Assembly (NCBI GenBank): GCA_047630175.1
Contig: JBLHVI010000002.1
Coordinates: forward strand, 62,001 to 126,000
From: UBA4582 sp047630175
GTDB taxonomy: Bacteria > Pseudomonadota > Gammaproteobacteria > Pseudomonadales > Azotimanducaceae
Length of the DNA: 64,000 nt
Direction: 5' to 3'
Numbering within the stretch: the stretch's first letter is position 1; each line of letters begins with the position of its first letter. A program made the translations under genes and the position numbers. The notes beneath the pieces were generated by a model, which saw only the letters and a list, made by a program, of their open reading frames with translations, was not told the DNA's origin and did not search any database. Shown here one piece after another: positions 36,143-45,022 of this stretch.

Positions 36143-37153
36143 ATGAACGAAATCGCAAGCTCCTTCGACGACGCCCTAACAACTACGGCTCGATGGACTA
36201 CTGCAGCGGTGCAGGCGCTGTTTGCACAGCCTTTTAACGATCTATTGTTTCAGGCACAGACCGTTCACCGACAGCATTTTGACGCAAATAGTATGCAAAT
36301 CAGTACACTGCTGTCGATTAAAACGGGGGCATGTCCGGAGGATTGTAAATACTGTCCGCAAAGTACGCGCTATGACACAGGGCTGAAAGTAGAGCCTTTA
36401 ATGGCCTTAGCACCAGTTTTAGACGCTGCTGCTAGGGCAAAGGCTGCCGGCGCTACTCGCTTTTGTATGGGCGCCGCTTGGCGTTCACCGAAGAACCGTG
36501 ATATGCCGCAAGTGGTTGCTATGGTCGAGGGTGTAAAAGCGCTGGGACTAGAAACCTGTTTAACATTAGGCATGTTGAGTGAGTCGCAGAGCGCCACCTT
36601 GGCGACAGCGGGGCTAGATTATTACAACCACAACCTCGATACCTCGCCGGAATACTACGGTACCATTATAAGCACCCGCACTTACGACGATCGTTTAGCC
36701 ACGCTCGCAGCCGTCGCTGAAGCAGGCATCAAGGTATGTAGCGGCGGCATTGTCGGTATGGGCGAAGACCAGCGCGACCGAGCTGCACTGCTAGCTCAGC
36801 TAGCGAATCTGCCACAGCAGCCAGAGAGTGTGCCGATTAATAAGTTAGTACGAGTGAAGGGAACACCTATGGCAAACATAGATGAAATCGATCATTTCGA
36901 CTTTATTCGTACCATTGCGGTGGCCCGTATTTTAATGCCTAAATCGTCAGTACGGTTGTCCGCCGGGCGCGACTCTATGAGCGAGGAGATGCATGCACTG
37001 GCCTATCTTGCCGGCGCCAATTCTATCTTCTGCGGTGAAAAATTATTGACTACGGCGCTACCTGAAAGCGACCGTGATATGCAGCTGTTGCAGCGTTTAG
37101 GTATTAAAACGCAAACGCTTGAGCCCGTTGCAAACGCGCACAAAGATGATTGA
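36143..37153 (+). CDS. bioB: Biotin synthase BioB
   Basis: A 336-residue radical SAM enzyme that inserts sulfur into dethiobiotin. The cluster motif is GACPEDCKYCPQS (CxxxCxxC); other BioB signatures are FCMGAAWR, YNHNLDTSPEYY, CSGGIVGMGE, the auxiliary-cluster Arg region VRLSAGRDSM and NSIFCGEKLLTT. It stands alone rather than with bioFHCD, and the BirA box upstream indicates biotin control. Confidence 0.97.
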   Translation: MNEIASSFDDALTTTARWTTAAVQALFAQPFNDLLFQAQTVHRQHFDANSMQISTLLSIKTGACPEDCKYCPQSTRYDTGLKVEPLMALAPVLDAAARAKAAGATRFCMGAAWRSPKNRDMPQVVAMVEGVKALGLETCLTLGMLSESQSATLATAGLDYYNHNLDTSPEYYGTIISTRTYDDRLATLAAVAEAGIKVCSGGIVGMGEDQRDRAALLAQLANLPQQPESVPINKLVRVKGTPMANIDEIDHFDFIRTIAVARILMPKSSVRLSAGRDSMSEEMHALAYLAGANSIFCGEKLLTTALPESDRDMQLLQRLGIKTQTLEPVANAHKDD

Positions 37154-37221
37154 AAACCACACAACGCAGCGGATGCTGCCGCTGGGTTCGTAAACGCGAT
37201 AGCGCGATAGTCGTGGTTTTT
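37153..37221 (+). terminator. Composite terminator after bioB
   Basis: AAAACCAC (37153-37160) and GTGGTTTT (37213-37220) pair, enclosing a CAGCGG-ATGCTG-CCGCTG hairpin (37167-37184); the right arm runs into a T-run. It overlaps the end of bioB. Confidence 0.55.
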
Positions 37222-37570
37222 GACCAAGACACTTGGGCCGTTACGTGCCTAAATATAGGCGTTCTATTGGAACTCGTCTATTCTGCTGCAGTGCGCGCAA
37301 TCAATAGCTTGGTTGCTGCATGCTAGGACCCTTTAGACGTCCGCTACCCTTGAGGTGCGAGCGCTCCGCTAAGCATCACATTGACCTAGGTATCAACAGA
37401 CTTTGGGCCAACCGTGCTACGCGATCTTTTGACCCATAAAACCTCAACAACAGCACGGCACTCAGCGCTAGCGCCACAACTAAGCTCCATCGGCATTGCT
37501 GTCCGCGGTTTAATCGCTTCTCAACTCTGCTCCCGATCCGGGTCAAGCGCAAACCAGTCTGCTGCTCGCG
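37222..37570. other. Intergenic region before the stress-type cluster
   Basis: About 350 bases. I see no supported gene on either strand; frames opposite HPF extend in here but are shadows. Confidence 0.4.
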
Positions 37571-37882
37571 CTAGTCTTGCTGCCGCCCGAGCTTACTGTC
37601 TAGCAGATGCAACAGCTTCAGTGCAGCGCCATGCACGGCTTGCTTTGGCGTTGTGGCGTGCTCTGTTACGACCAGTGGCTGCAAGCCTTCGAGACGAGCC
37701 TCCAGCATGCAGCGCAGGTCCTGCTGGCTACGCTTGCCACCGTTTTCATTGCTCAGATGTACTTCGACACGCGTCACATGTTCGCCAAAGCGCTCCAGCG
37801 CCTGCTCGAGAATAGCGCTTACTTCAGCGGCAAGCATCTTGGTGCCATCGACATGATCATCAGTGTTGAGTTGGATCTTCAT
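37571..37882 (-). CDS. HPF/RaiA-like ribosome-associated protein
   Basis: A 103-residue protein: MKIQLNTDDHVDG, then LEQALERFGEHVTRVEVHLSNENGGKRSQQDLRCMLEARLEGLQPLVVTEHATTPKQAVHGAALKLLHLLDSKLGR. The ERF..HVTRVEVHLSDENG.. and A..GAA.KL...LD layout is that of the short hibernation-promoting-factor/sigma-54 modulation family; this subgroup is common in environmental stress clusters. It would bind the 30S subunit and silence ribosomes, though basic residues of true HPF are fewer. It is 51 bp downstream of the baeRF3-like gene, likely one operon. Confidence 0.8.
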   Translation of the reverse strand: MKIQLNTDDHVDGTKMLAAEVSAILEQALERFGEHVTRVEVHLSNENGGKRSQQDLRCMLEARLEGLQPLVVTEHATTPKQAVHGAALKLLHLLDSKLGRQQD

Positions 37883-37933
37883 GGGCTTCTCCTATGGGGT
37901 TCAAGACAGCGGTGGTGTGCGAGCCGAGACGGA

Positions 37934-39103
37934 TCAGTGACGAAAGCTCGCCGCCAAGCCGGTAAGGCAAGGCATGCGCTCGGCTGGCAGAATATGGACT
38001 TCACCACCCATGCGTTCAACCAGCGCACTAAGGTCGTCGAGCACATCATCCGCGCGAGGGTTGCCAAGATCGGTAGAATCGACGCGCCCGGTCGACCTGT
38101 CGAGCCGCCCAGCCATCTGGCGCTCTGCCTCGATCAGCAGCGTCGACACACGACCCGCCACTGCCGCGTGTGCAACCTGCGATAGATCCTCGCTGCCCAT
38201 CCCATGCGCTGCGTCGCCTGCGTAGGCATCGCTCCATGCTGCTTGCTGCGCTTCCTGCTGAGGTGCTGCCACCTCCCAGGTCCGTTGCAGAAAGTCTTCA
38301 TGCGTTAGACCTTGAGGGTCTGCCATCAAACCATCAGCCATCAGGAACGGGTTGTGGCTGACTGCGCGGAACAAGGAGTGGTGTTCTGGCAACGCCGCCA
38401 GCATCAACGGCAGACCTGAGGGACGTGAGTGGTGTTCAAGCATGACACGATCCACAGCACGGAAGAAGCGCTCGGCATCATCCTCAGTCTCGTCTTGTTC
38501 TGCGCTTTGGCCATGACGCGTGACAGTGTCGCCGTCGCCTATGTCGCCAGACGAAGACAGGGTGGTGCGCGACTCGGTCTGCCCTCCGTCAAGTGCCACG
38601 GTCATAGTCTGCGGTAAGCCGGACGCCAGCACCACGCCATCGAGCGCGCTGCGATCGCCTTCGAAGAGCTGCGCTTTATGCTGGCTAAGCGCCAGCACCT
38701 GGTAGCGCACCGGCGACTGCAGTTGTTGACGCAGCGGCTTCGTGTGGAAGTGGTCAGACACAGCGGCCAACTCGGCCACAGGCCGCTGCAGAAGGAACAC
38801 GCGGAACAAACCGGGCGCGCTCAACACAGCCATACCATCCTGCACGTGATTCCAAAAATCGTTATCTTGTTCGAGGGCCTCGAAAGGTTCGAGCAGCGCT
38901 TTGACAACGTCTTTCGCATGGCGCCGTCGCAACGATTTAGCAAGCGCCTTCACCAAATGTCGGAAACGAATCGGGTCCTGCTGGTTGTCAGGATGTTGGC
39001 GATGAGTCGTTTGGTAAAGCGACAGGCACGGTCTCCCCTCGAATGACGTCATCGCAGCAAGGCTCGCTTGGGCAAGTATATCGGGCGTGTATGTGGAGCT
39101 CAT
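37934..39103 (-). CDS. baeRF3-like (archaeo-eukaryotic release factor family) protein
   Basis: A 389-residue cytosolic protein: CLSLYQTTHRQHPDNQQDPIRFRHLVKALAKSL, VLSAPGLFRVFLLQRPV, then a central and an eRF1-like C-terminal domain with RVSTLLIEAERQMAGRLDRSTG near the end. This architecture is that of bacterial eRF1-related proteins (baeRF), predicted to act on stalled ribosomes or tRNA. AAGGAA precedes the ATG at 39103; an ATG 9 codons upstream is less likely. It pairs with the HPF gene, both ribosome-directed, and lies 62 bp after an interrupted stress-protein gene on the same strand. Confidence 0.8.
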   Translation of the reverse strand: MSSTYTPDILAQASLAAMTSFEGRPCLSLYQTTHRQHPDNQQDPIRFRHLVKALAKSLRRRHAKDVVKALLEPFEALEQDNDFWNHVQDGMAVLSAPGLFRVFLLQRPVAELAAVSDHFHTKPLRQQLQSPVRYQVLALSQHKAQLFEGDRSALDGVVLASGLPQTMTVALDGGQTESRTTLSSSGDIGDGDTVTRHGQSAEQDETEDDAERFFRAVDRVMLEHHSRPSGLPLMLAALPEHHSLFRAVSHNPFLMADGLMADPQGLTHEDFLQRTWEVAAPQQEAQQAAWSDAYAGDAAHGMGSEDLSQVAHAAVAGRVSTLLIEAERQMAGRLDRSTGRVDSTDLGNPRADDVLDDLSALVERMGGEVHILPAERMPCLTGLAASFRH

Positions 39104-39165
39104 GTAAATTCCTTGGTTAGTGCTGTGCAACAGCGCACTGAGTCTTTACGCAACGTCCAGTAACG

Positions 39166-39480
39166 CTAGCGCGCGTTGTTAGCATTGTGTATCTCGTTGA
39201 ATTTGGACGCCGCTATTTTAAGTGCATCGCCAAAAGAACCCTTGGCAACCTAAATTCGTGCTTTGAGCTCTTCCTAAGCCTTATCGCCAGCATCCATAAT
39301 TAGGCTAAGTTTATGGCTAGCCGTGTCCTGCTTAGACCGTAAGTTTTTAATCTGCTTGTCGTCTTCATACTGAGCGTCAGCTTCCGCCATACCCGCTTTT
39401 GCCTTGAGCTTTTCACGTTGTACAACCCACTGGTTTAATCGAGCCGGTTGTTTCTATTCGTACGCCTATTTCATACTCAT
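39166..39480 (-). pseudogene. Coiled-coil stress protein (sll1863-type) interrupted by four TAG codons
   Basis: From an ATG at 39480, preceded by AAGGA 10 bases upstream, one frame of 104 codons reads MSMK*AYE*KQPARLNQW..QREKLKAKAGMAEADAQYEDD..IKNLRSKQDTASHKLSLIMDAGDKA*EELKARI*VAKGSFGDALKIAASKF. This follows the whole length of the ~100-aa coiled-coil 'sll1863-type' stress protein family as I remember it, with no frameshift. All four internal stops are TAG (39466-39468, 39454-39456, 39274-39276, 39250-39252); the third stands where the family has Trp (DAWEDL). The frame then closes with TAG at 39166. Most simply a young pseudogene; readthrough cannot be excluded. Confidence 0.7.
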
Positions 39481-39500
39481 TCATACTTTATCCTTAGGTC

Positions 39501-39606
39501 GGTTTAAGACTTCTAACGTCAGTCAAGACTTTTGCCTCCAGTCAGGACTTTTGCAGCCAGTCAGGACTTTTGCCTCCAGTCAGGACTTTTGCAGCCAGTC
39601 AGGACT
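39501..39606. repeat. 19-bp tandem repeat, about 4.6 copies plus a diverged copy
   Basis: Units start at 39520, 39539, 39558, 39577 and 39596 (partial): CAGTCAGGACTTTTGCCTC alternating with CAGTCAGGACTTTTGCAGC, giving a 38-bp higher-order period. A diverged copy occupies 39501-39519. The array ends 21 bp upstream of the start codon of the interrupted stress gene. Confidence 0.9.
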
Positions 39607-40350
39607 AGGGCTCGCACCTCTCTAATTTTTCACGTGCCGCTTAACATTACTTTTACCGTTACGTCTGTGATCGAAACACTCAATTGAGCGTTATCCGACA
39701 GAGGACCCCATGACTTCACGATTAACGCCAACCACGACCGGTAACGGTTGGTAACGTCATAGCACTTGTTGCCCCGCAGTGCCTTTGTATCTCCGAGATT
39801 CAAATAGAATTTGTAGTCGTAGAAATTTGGCAACAACGCACTAGCAGCAAGCCAGGGCCTACCCAAAACCATAGCTCGAAAGCTATTTGGCGTTTGATAG
39901 TTCGTATGGCGACATTGTAGGACTCTTCGGACCTGGGCTCTGTGCGGTACCGTACCCTATGAAAATTCTGCCATTAGAAGGTCAAGGACCTTACTCGATT
40001 TCTGTAACCACCCAACTAAACGAGATGTTGGCCTCAAACATATAAGGCTTATGGGGGGACCGTACCGAGCGCTCGTTCGTTATCGCTCAGGACTCGTCGC
40101 CATAGCGCTTTCGCGTTAACAACAGCTGATGATGCAAACTGCGTAACCTCTACGCCTCACCAAACCTACTAATTTGAAGAGACCGAAGTGGGAATATTGG
40201 CGGCGCGCTTTGCAAATGGAGATCTCTATCAAGACGACTTAATCCGCGTAAACATAGAAATAGCGAACAGCTAGTGCTAGATACTTGCTGACATTTTCTC
40301 AATACTAGATGTCACGATGTGTTGAGGCATGCATCAATGGTTAGTGAATA
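39607..40350. other. Gene-poor region with one unassigned open frame
   Basis: On the minus strand 39630-39872 a frame reads RPWLAASALLPNFYDYKFYLNLGDTKAL..CYDVTNRYRSWLALIVKSWGPLSDNAQLSVSITDVTVKVML. It looks protein-like, continues upstream of its first ATG without a start (YQTPNSFRA), and has no ribosome binding site, so it may be a decayed gene. I do not recognise the family. The rest (39873-40350) shows nothing convincing. Confidence 0.35.
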
Positions 40351-40407
40351 CGGCAACAATCGGTCGCACTCCTGAGCTTGCCCCAAGGCATGTGCGACCG
40401 ACTGCCG
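40351..40407. other. Long imperfect hairpin of unknown role
   Basis: CGGTCGCAC (40361-40369) pairs perfectly with GTGCGACCG (40392-40400); CGGCA/TGCCG extends the stem outward past small bulges, and CTTG-CCC-CAAG folds in the loop. It lies in a gene-free stretch 237 bp beyond the fumC stop. It could be a small RNA, a regulator site or a repeat relic. Confidence 0.45.
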
Positions 40408-40643
40408 GGTTCCTTATTATTGCTGATGCAGATCGCAACGTGGCGCAGCGTTAAGACGTTCTCCTTCCAACTAAAAGCAGCACTGCAGAAGTGCACTGCA
40501 TTTTAATCACAGATCCGCACAAAAATATCCGCCTGATGATGTCCCGCAGTGATCACTCCCTGTGTTGAAATCCTTGCAGGCATCGACATCCTAAGTAAAT
40601 TGGCTTCTAGATAAAGTCAATACACCTTGTATTGGCATACGCT
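40408..40643. other. Intergenic region downstream of fumC
   Basis: No gene or strong terminator seen on either strand. Confidence 0.4.
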
Positions 40644-42008
40644 CTAAATCAAATTCTCTGGTGCCAGCAGTTTAGCGAGATAATCTGAGTCCAGAACCGT
40701 CATCTCTATCGCGACCTCCAAAATAGACCGATTTTGATCGTAAGCGCATTGAGCGATTTCAGCTGCTTTCGTATAACCAATGTCAGGATTCAATGCGGTA
40801 ACCAAAATGGGATTGCGTGCCAAATTTTTTTCCAACGTTTGAGAGTTGACACTAAACCCATCGATAGTTTCGCCGAGTGCCCGACAACTGCCGCTGAGCA
40901 ACTCAATGCTTTGCAACAGATTGTAAGCGATGATGGGTAACATCACGTTAAGCTGAAAATTACCCGAGCCCCCCGCCATAGTAATCGTTGCATCATTACC
41001 GATAACTTGCGCTGCGGCCATTGCCACTGCTTCGGGCAAAACTGGATTGATCTTGCCGGGCATAATGCTGCTGCCAGGCTGCAGCGGCTTGAGGTTTATT
41101 TCATCCAGGCCCGCAAGTGGCCCACTGTTCATCCAGCGTAAATCGTTGGCTATCTTAAGCAGCGTAACCGCTAATGTTTTCAGCTGACCTGACATTTCAA
41201 CCGCTGTATCCATACTACTTACCGCCGCAAATAAATTGTCAGCAGTACTAAATGACTGACCAGTAAGACTAGACAACTGTTCCGCAAACATCGCCGCAAA
41301 TTCTTTAGGTGCATTGATTCCAGTACCCACCGCTGTTCCACCTTGCGCAATCTGACACAGTCGCTGTTGACTATCACTAATGCGCGTTGTCGCGAGAGCC
41401 AGCTGCGCTCGCCAGCCAGACAATTCTTGTCCAAAGCTAAGCGGCATCGCGTCCATTAAATGCGTGCGACCCGTTTTGAGTTGATGCGCGAGTGCTTTTT
41501 CCTTTGTAAAAATTCTACTCTTTAAACACTCTAACGCCGGCAACAAATGCTCTTCGAGTTCCAACTGCGCACTGAGATGGATCGCTGTAGGAATGACATC
41601 GTTGCTACTTTGGCTGCAATTAACCATATCATTAGGGTGGACATCTTTCTTCAGCTGAACGCTTGCTAGCGCTGCGATAACCTCATTGACATTCATGTTG
41701 GTGCTCGTTCCCGAACCTGTTTGAAACACGTTAACAGGGAACTGATCAACATATTTTCCGTCTGCGATTTCCATGCCAGCGTCATAGATAGCCTTAGCAA
41801 CGTCTCTGTCGAGCAGTCCCAGTTCTGCATTTACGTTGGCTGCAGCGGCCTTAATCAAACCGAGACTTTGTATGAAACCTTTCGGCACTAGCAGACTGCC
41901 AATGTTGAAGTTATTGACGGCTCGTTGGGTTTGAGCACCGTACAATGCGTCACGAGGAACTTCAATTTTTCCTAAACTGTCTTTTTCGGTTCGGTATTGT
42001 AGATTCAC
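40644..42008 (-). CDS. fumC: Class II fumarate hydratase FumC
   Basis: A 454-residue iron-independent fumarase of the aspartase/fumarase superfamily. Signatures: GSGTSTNMNVNEV, THLMDAMPLSFGQE, and the loop GSSIMPGKINPVLPEA with the catalytic Ser. It interconverts fumarate and malate in the TCA cycle. AAGGAG stands 6 bases before a GTG at 42008, which I prefer to the adjacent TTG at 42011. FumC replaces iron-sulfur fumarase under oxidative stress or iron limitation, which fits the stress-type surroundings. Ends in TAG. Confidence 0.95.
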   Translation of the reverse strand: MNLQYRTEKDSLGKIEVPRDALYGAQTQRAVNNFNIGSLLVPKGFIQSLGLIKAAAANVNAELGLLDRDVAKAIYDAGMEIADGKYVDQFPVNVFQTGSGTSTNMNVNEVIAALASVQLKKDVHPNDMVNCSQSSNDVIPTAIHLSAQLELEEHLLPALECLKSRIFTKEKALAHQLKTGRTHLMDAMPLSFGQELSGWRAQLALATTRISDSQQRLCQIAQGGTAVGTGINAPKEFAAMFAEQLSSLTGQSFSTADNLFAAVSSMDTAVEMSGQLKTLAVTLLKIANDLRWMNSGPLAGLDEINLKPLQPGSSIMPGKINPVLPEAVAMAAAQVIGNDATITMAGGSGNFQLNVMLPIIAYNLLQSIELLSGSCRALGETIDGFSVNSQTLEKNLARNPILVTALNPDIGYTKAAEIAQCAYDQNRSILEVAIEMTVLDSDYLAKLLAPENLI

Positions 42009-42189
42009 CAAGGTCTCCTTGCACTTTAACGTTGTCGCATCAGACTAAGGGCTCAACGTCATTTAGCGTTCATTCTGCCTCAAAGCTATAAACCGTATGC
42101 ACAACATACGCGCCACAAGAAACGACAAGCCGTACACAGTAATTTCATACAGAGTATCTGCGAAACCTCTGAACAAACTGCTTGTTAGA

Positions 42190-42420
42190 TTAACGTAAAG
42201 ACGCATCTAACTGATTCACTATGGCAACCCAATCCGCATCGTCAAGTACCACCTCTTTTAAAAATGATGCTTGTGACGCGTTCCAAAAAGGCGCTTCGTG
42301 CAACTCAATACTACCCGCCAAATGACGCTTAGTTTCTATGAACTTATTGATACATTCTTCTGTACTCTCTAGTCCGAGTTGATTAAACAATGAAACCATA
42401 GAATGTGTAGGCGCTTCCAT
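42190..42420 (-). CDS. DUF2789 family protein
   Basis: A 76-residue protein: MEAPTHSMVSLFNQLGLESTEECINKFIETKRHLAGSIELHEAPFWNASQASFLKEVVLDDADWVAIVNQLDASLR. THSMxxLFxQLGL, the LxEAPFWxxxQAxFLxE centre and DDADWxxxVxQLDxxLR end are the DUF2789 pattern. Small, soluble, function unknown; common in gammaproteobacteria. It lies between fumC and the PRC-barrel gene on the same strand. Confidence 0.85.
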   Translation of the reverse strand: MEAPTHSMVSLFNQLGLESTEECINKFIETKRHLAGSIELHEAPFWNASQASFLKEVVLDDADWVAIVNQLDASLR

Positions 42421-42543
42421 AACCTTCTCCCAAGTTTAAACTGGTGTAAATATCTAATATGTCTGTTTTTGACAAACAATGTTGTGATAACAGGCACTAA
42501 CGATGAGTTTGCAAGAAATTCCTGTTTAACGTTCGACTCACAA

Positions 42544-42686
42544 GTCGAGACCGCGTATTGATGATGAACCTTCTCCTCGTACTCACGATCTACCTATTCA
42601 CGAAACCCAAATCCGGGAACAACCTTTACTGATTGGCGCGTCAGGAAGATCGATACGGTACGATCGTCCCAACACGCCTCATCAAT
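42544..42686 (-). pseudogene. Detached C-terminus of the PRC-barrel gene beyond TAG codons
   Basis: Past the TAG at 42687-42689 the same frame continues as IDEACWDDRTVSIFLTRQSVKVVPGFGFRE, another TAG (42594-42596), then VDREYEEKVHHQY. This is the expected C-terminus of two-domain PRC-barrel proteins (..PQWIxxVSWxDxxVxVxLTRxxVKxxPxY....DREYEExLHxHYGRPGYW). The first TAG takes the place of the Trp in PQWI. Confidence 0.6.
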
Positions 42687-43319
42687 CTACGCGGAAAAAT
42701 TTCCTATTTCATGGCCTCCCCACCAGATGCAGGTGGCCATCACAAAATAGCGCAAGGTCCTCGTGCTATCCTTTACAATGAACTCCAACGCATGCCCAAG
42801 ACCGCCGTCGCTACGCTGGCGATGATAGCCAACAACAGCTTGGCAACCTCGCAGATTCGGGTCCGGCTCTTGGATATACTCAGCCAAGTCATGCGCGCGA
42901 TTGGCAGCGAGTGAGCCTTTCAGCTCAAGCCTCGAACTGGCAAAACCGGAATAGCAGGCATATGGATATATGCCGCCAGCCCGAAACCCAGCGCCTCCCC
43001 AATCGTAGCTGTCAGCGTAATAACGGTGATAGTCCATTTCATGCTGTCGACAGGCCGGTTTATCAGTCTCGCGTTCAGGGCTTTGTCTAATTTGTTCCGT
43101 AGAGGTCAAAACGAGAAGGTTCTTCTCCTCCGAGTTAGCCTTCTGAATCGCTATTAGCGAAATAAGTACCCTACTGCTCGGAACCCACGCTACGACTTCA
43201 ACCGCAAAATATCGGATCACCCAAACGACGTCGTCGAAGCGAAAATCTTTGACTTCGCCTACCACCCCGTCAATCGCTTTCATTGAATAATGTTTTAGAT
43301 TATTCATACAGCGTAACAT
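42687..43319 (-). CDS. PRC-barrel domain protein, C-terminally truncated by TAG
   Basis: A 210-residue frame with a first PRC-barrel (MLRCMNNLKHYSMKAIDGVVGEVKDFRFDDVVWVIRYF..VLISLIAI), a Tyr/Gly-rich linker (YHRYYADSYDWGGAGFRAGGIYPYA) and a second barrel (GCQAVVGYHRQRSDGGLGHALEFIVKDSTRTLRYFVMATCIWWGGHE). Normal members run about 40-50 residues further. Several usually conserved positions are changed (WLxxRKVLIS reads WVPSSRVLIS), so decay has probably begun. Function unclear; such proteins accompany stress genes and nhaA, which starts 317 bp away on the other strand. Confidence 0.6.
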   Translation of the reverse strand: MLRCMNNLKHYSMKAIDGVVGEVKDFRFDDVVWVIRYFAVEVVAWVPSSRVLISLIAIQKANSEEKNLLVLTSTEQIRQSPERETDKPACRQHEMDYHRYYADSYDWGGAGFRAGGIYPYACYSGFASSRLELKGSLAANRAHDLAEYIQEPDPNLRGCQAVVGYHRQRSDGGLGHALEFIVKDSTRTLRYFVMATCIWWGGHEIGNFSA

Positions 43320-43636
43320 AGTAATTCTCTTTCTAGATGGACTACATCTCTGTCACAAAGGGCTTTATTGCCTGCCTAACAACGGTCTCTTCGGCGTAGC
43401 TGAGGTTACGCAGGAACAACCCCGCAGTCCGTTCGCTATCGCACAGAGCAGGCACTTGCGATGAAGTAGTCTAACGCACTGGCTGTAATGAATTTTAGCC
43501 AACCTTCAAGGCTTACTAGCTAACCACACTGAGGGTTTAAACAGATAAATAAGACATCAATCAATGACGCTATCCGTGAAACAAATTCATTCAAGCTCGC
43601 TGTAGAAGACCCCCTCTATTTTGCCGGACTAATTAG
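43320..43636. other. Divergent intergenic region between PRC-barrel gene and nhaA
   Basis: About 320 bases that should hold both promoters. No clear operator or gene seen. Confidence 0.4.
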
Positions 43637-45022
43637 ATGAGCAAGACAACCGACGACCCTAAGAATAGATTGCAGCGTGGCCTAGAAAACATACAGAACC
43701 CGTTTTCAAATTTCATTCGTGCCCAAACAACCTCCAGCCTATTGCTGCTAATCGCTACCGTCGCTGCGCTATGCTGGGCTAACTCATCTTATTCCTCCAC
43801 TTACGTCAACCTAGTAAATACACCAATTGGTGTATTTTTGGGTAATTTTGAATTACGCGCCTCACTTAAACACATTATTAATGACGGCCTAATGGTAATA
43901 TTTTTTTTGTTGCTTGGCCTTGAAATCAAACGAGAAGTGCTTGCCGGCGACCTGGCCCAACCTGAGAACCGTCGGATGCTGATTTTTTGTGCCATAGGCG
44001 GAATGATTTGCCCGGCAGTGATCTATTCGCTATTCAACTGGGGCAATAATTCACAGATTGGTTGGGGTATCCCTATGGCGACCGACACCGCATTTGCGCT
44101 GGGAGTTCTAACGATCGTGCGAAAACACATACCGGCGAGTCTTCTGGCCTTCATTGTTGGCATCGCGATCGTTGACGACATTGGAGCGATACTTGTTATC
44201 GCAATATTCTACACTCAAGAAATATCAGCAATGCATCTTGCGGGCGCATTAGCACTCCTTGGCTTATTAGCAGTGGCTAACTACGCAAGCGTACGTCAGC
44301 CTCTATTCTATATTATCATCGGTTTACTCACATGGTGGATGATGCTTAAGTCCGGCGTTCACGCCACGGTCGCTGGCGTCGCAATCGCATTAACAGTGCC
44401 TGCACGACCCAAATTGCCGTCCAAAAAATTACTCGCCAAAGCGAAATCGACAATCAACAAATTGCGACAGAAACCGCAAGAGGTAGATGTTCTTGGTAAC
44501 AAGCAGGATCATGAGAAAATGTTGGCGGTACGTGAATTTGCAGAACACTCCAGCACACCCCTACGTCGTTGGGAAGACGCCCTAGACTTGCCAGTCGCAT
44601 TATTTATCTTACCCCTTTTTGCGTTGGTCAACGCCGGCATAATCTTTAGCTATGGCTCATTTACCGACAGCATCCAACATCCGGTTGGCTTGGGCATTAT
44701 TACTGGACTGGTAGTCGGCAAATTCGTCGGCATTTCCGGTGCGTGCTGGCTGGGTTTGCACTACAAAATAGGTAATTTACCCCGTGGGGTTAATCTTCAA
44801 CATGTTATTGGGGCTTCTTTCATAGCAGGTATTGGCTTTACGATGTCTACGTTCATTGCCACATTGGGATTTGAAGGGCAAGCCGATCATCTGCATATCG
44901 CAAAAACATCGATCTTGATCGCCTCTGTCGTTTCAGCCCTATTTGGCGTGATATATATAACGATGATCGCTTCAAAACATCAATCCAACGTGACTATAGA
45001 GGTGGAAAAAAACGTCGCATAG
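43637..45022 (+). CDS. nhaA: Na+/H+ antiporter NhaA
   Basis: A 461-residue inner-membrane antiporter with about 12 transmembrane helices. Key residues are visible: the ion-binding Asp pair in VGIAIVDDIGAILVIAIFY, the TM4 region MATDTAFALG, the ligand of TM10 and the beta-hairpin start. It exchanges protons for Na+ and sets sodium and pH tolerance. A hydrophilic loop (about 255-300, KLLAKAKSTINKLRQKPQEV) is longer than in E. coli NhaA and typical of the longer NhaA group. Ends in TAG. Confidence 0.95.
   Translation: MSKTTDDPKNRLQRGLENIQNPFSNFIRAQTTSSLLLLIATVAALCWANSSYSSTYVNLVNTPIGVFLGNFELRASLKHIINDGLMVIFFLLLGLEIKREVLAGDLAQPENRRMLIFCAIGGMICPAVIYSLFNWGNNSQIGWGIPMATDTAFALGVLTIVRKHIPASLLAFIVGIAIVDDIGAILVIAIFYTQEISAMHLAGALALLGLLAVANYASVRQPLFYIIIGLLTWWMMLKSGVHATVAGVAIALTVPARPKLPSKKLLAKAKSTINKLRQKPQEVDVLGNKQDHEKMLAVREFAEHSSTPLRRWEDALDLPVALFILPLFALVNAGIIFSYGSFTDSIQHPVGLGIITGLVVGKFVGISGACWLGLHYKIGNLPRGVNLQHVIGASFIAGIGFTMSTFIATLGFEGQADHLHIAKTSILIASVVSALFGVIYITMIASKHQSNVTIEVEKNVA

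Noticed and set aside
37414..38185. Long plus-strand frames opposite HPF and baeRF3-like genes
   Set aside because: Shadows of well supported minus-strand genes.
39501..39606. CRISPR array
   Set aside because: Repeats are contiguous with no unique spacers, and no cas genes are nearby.
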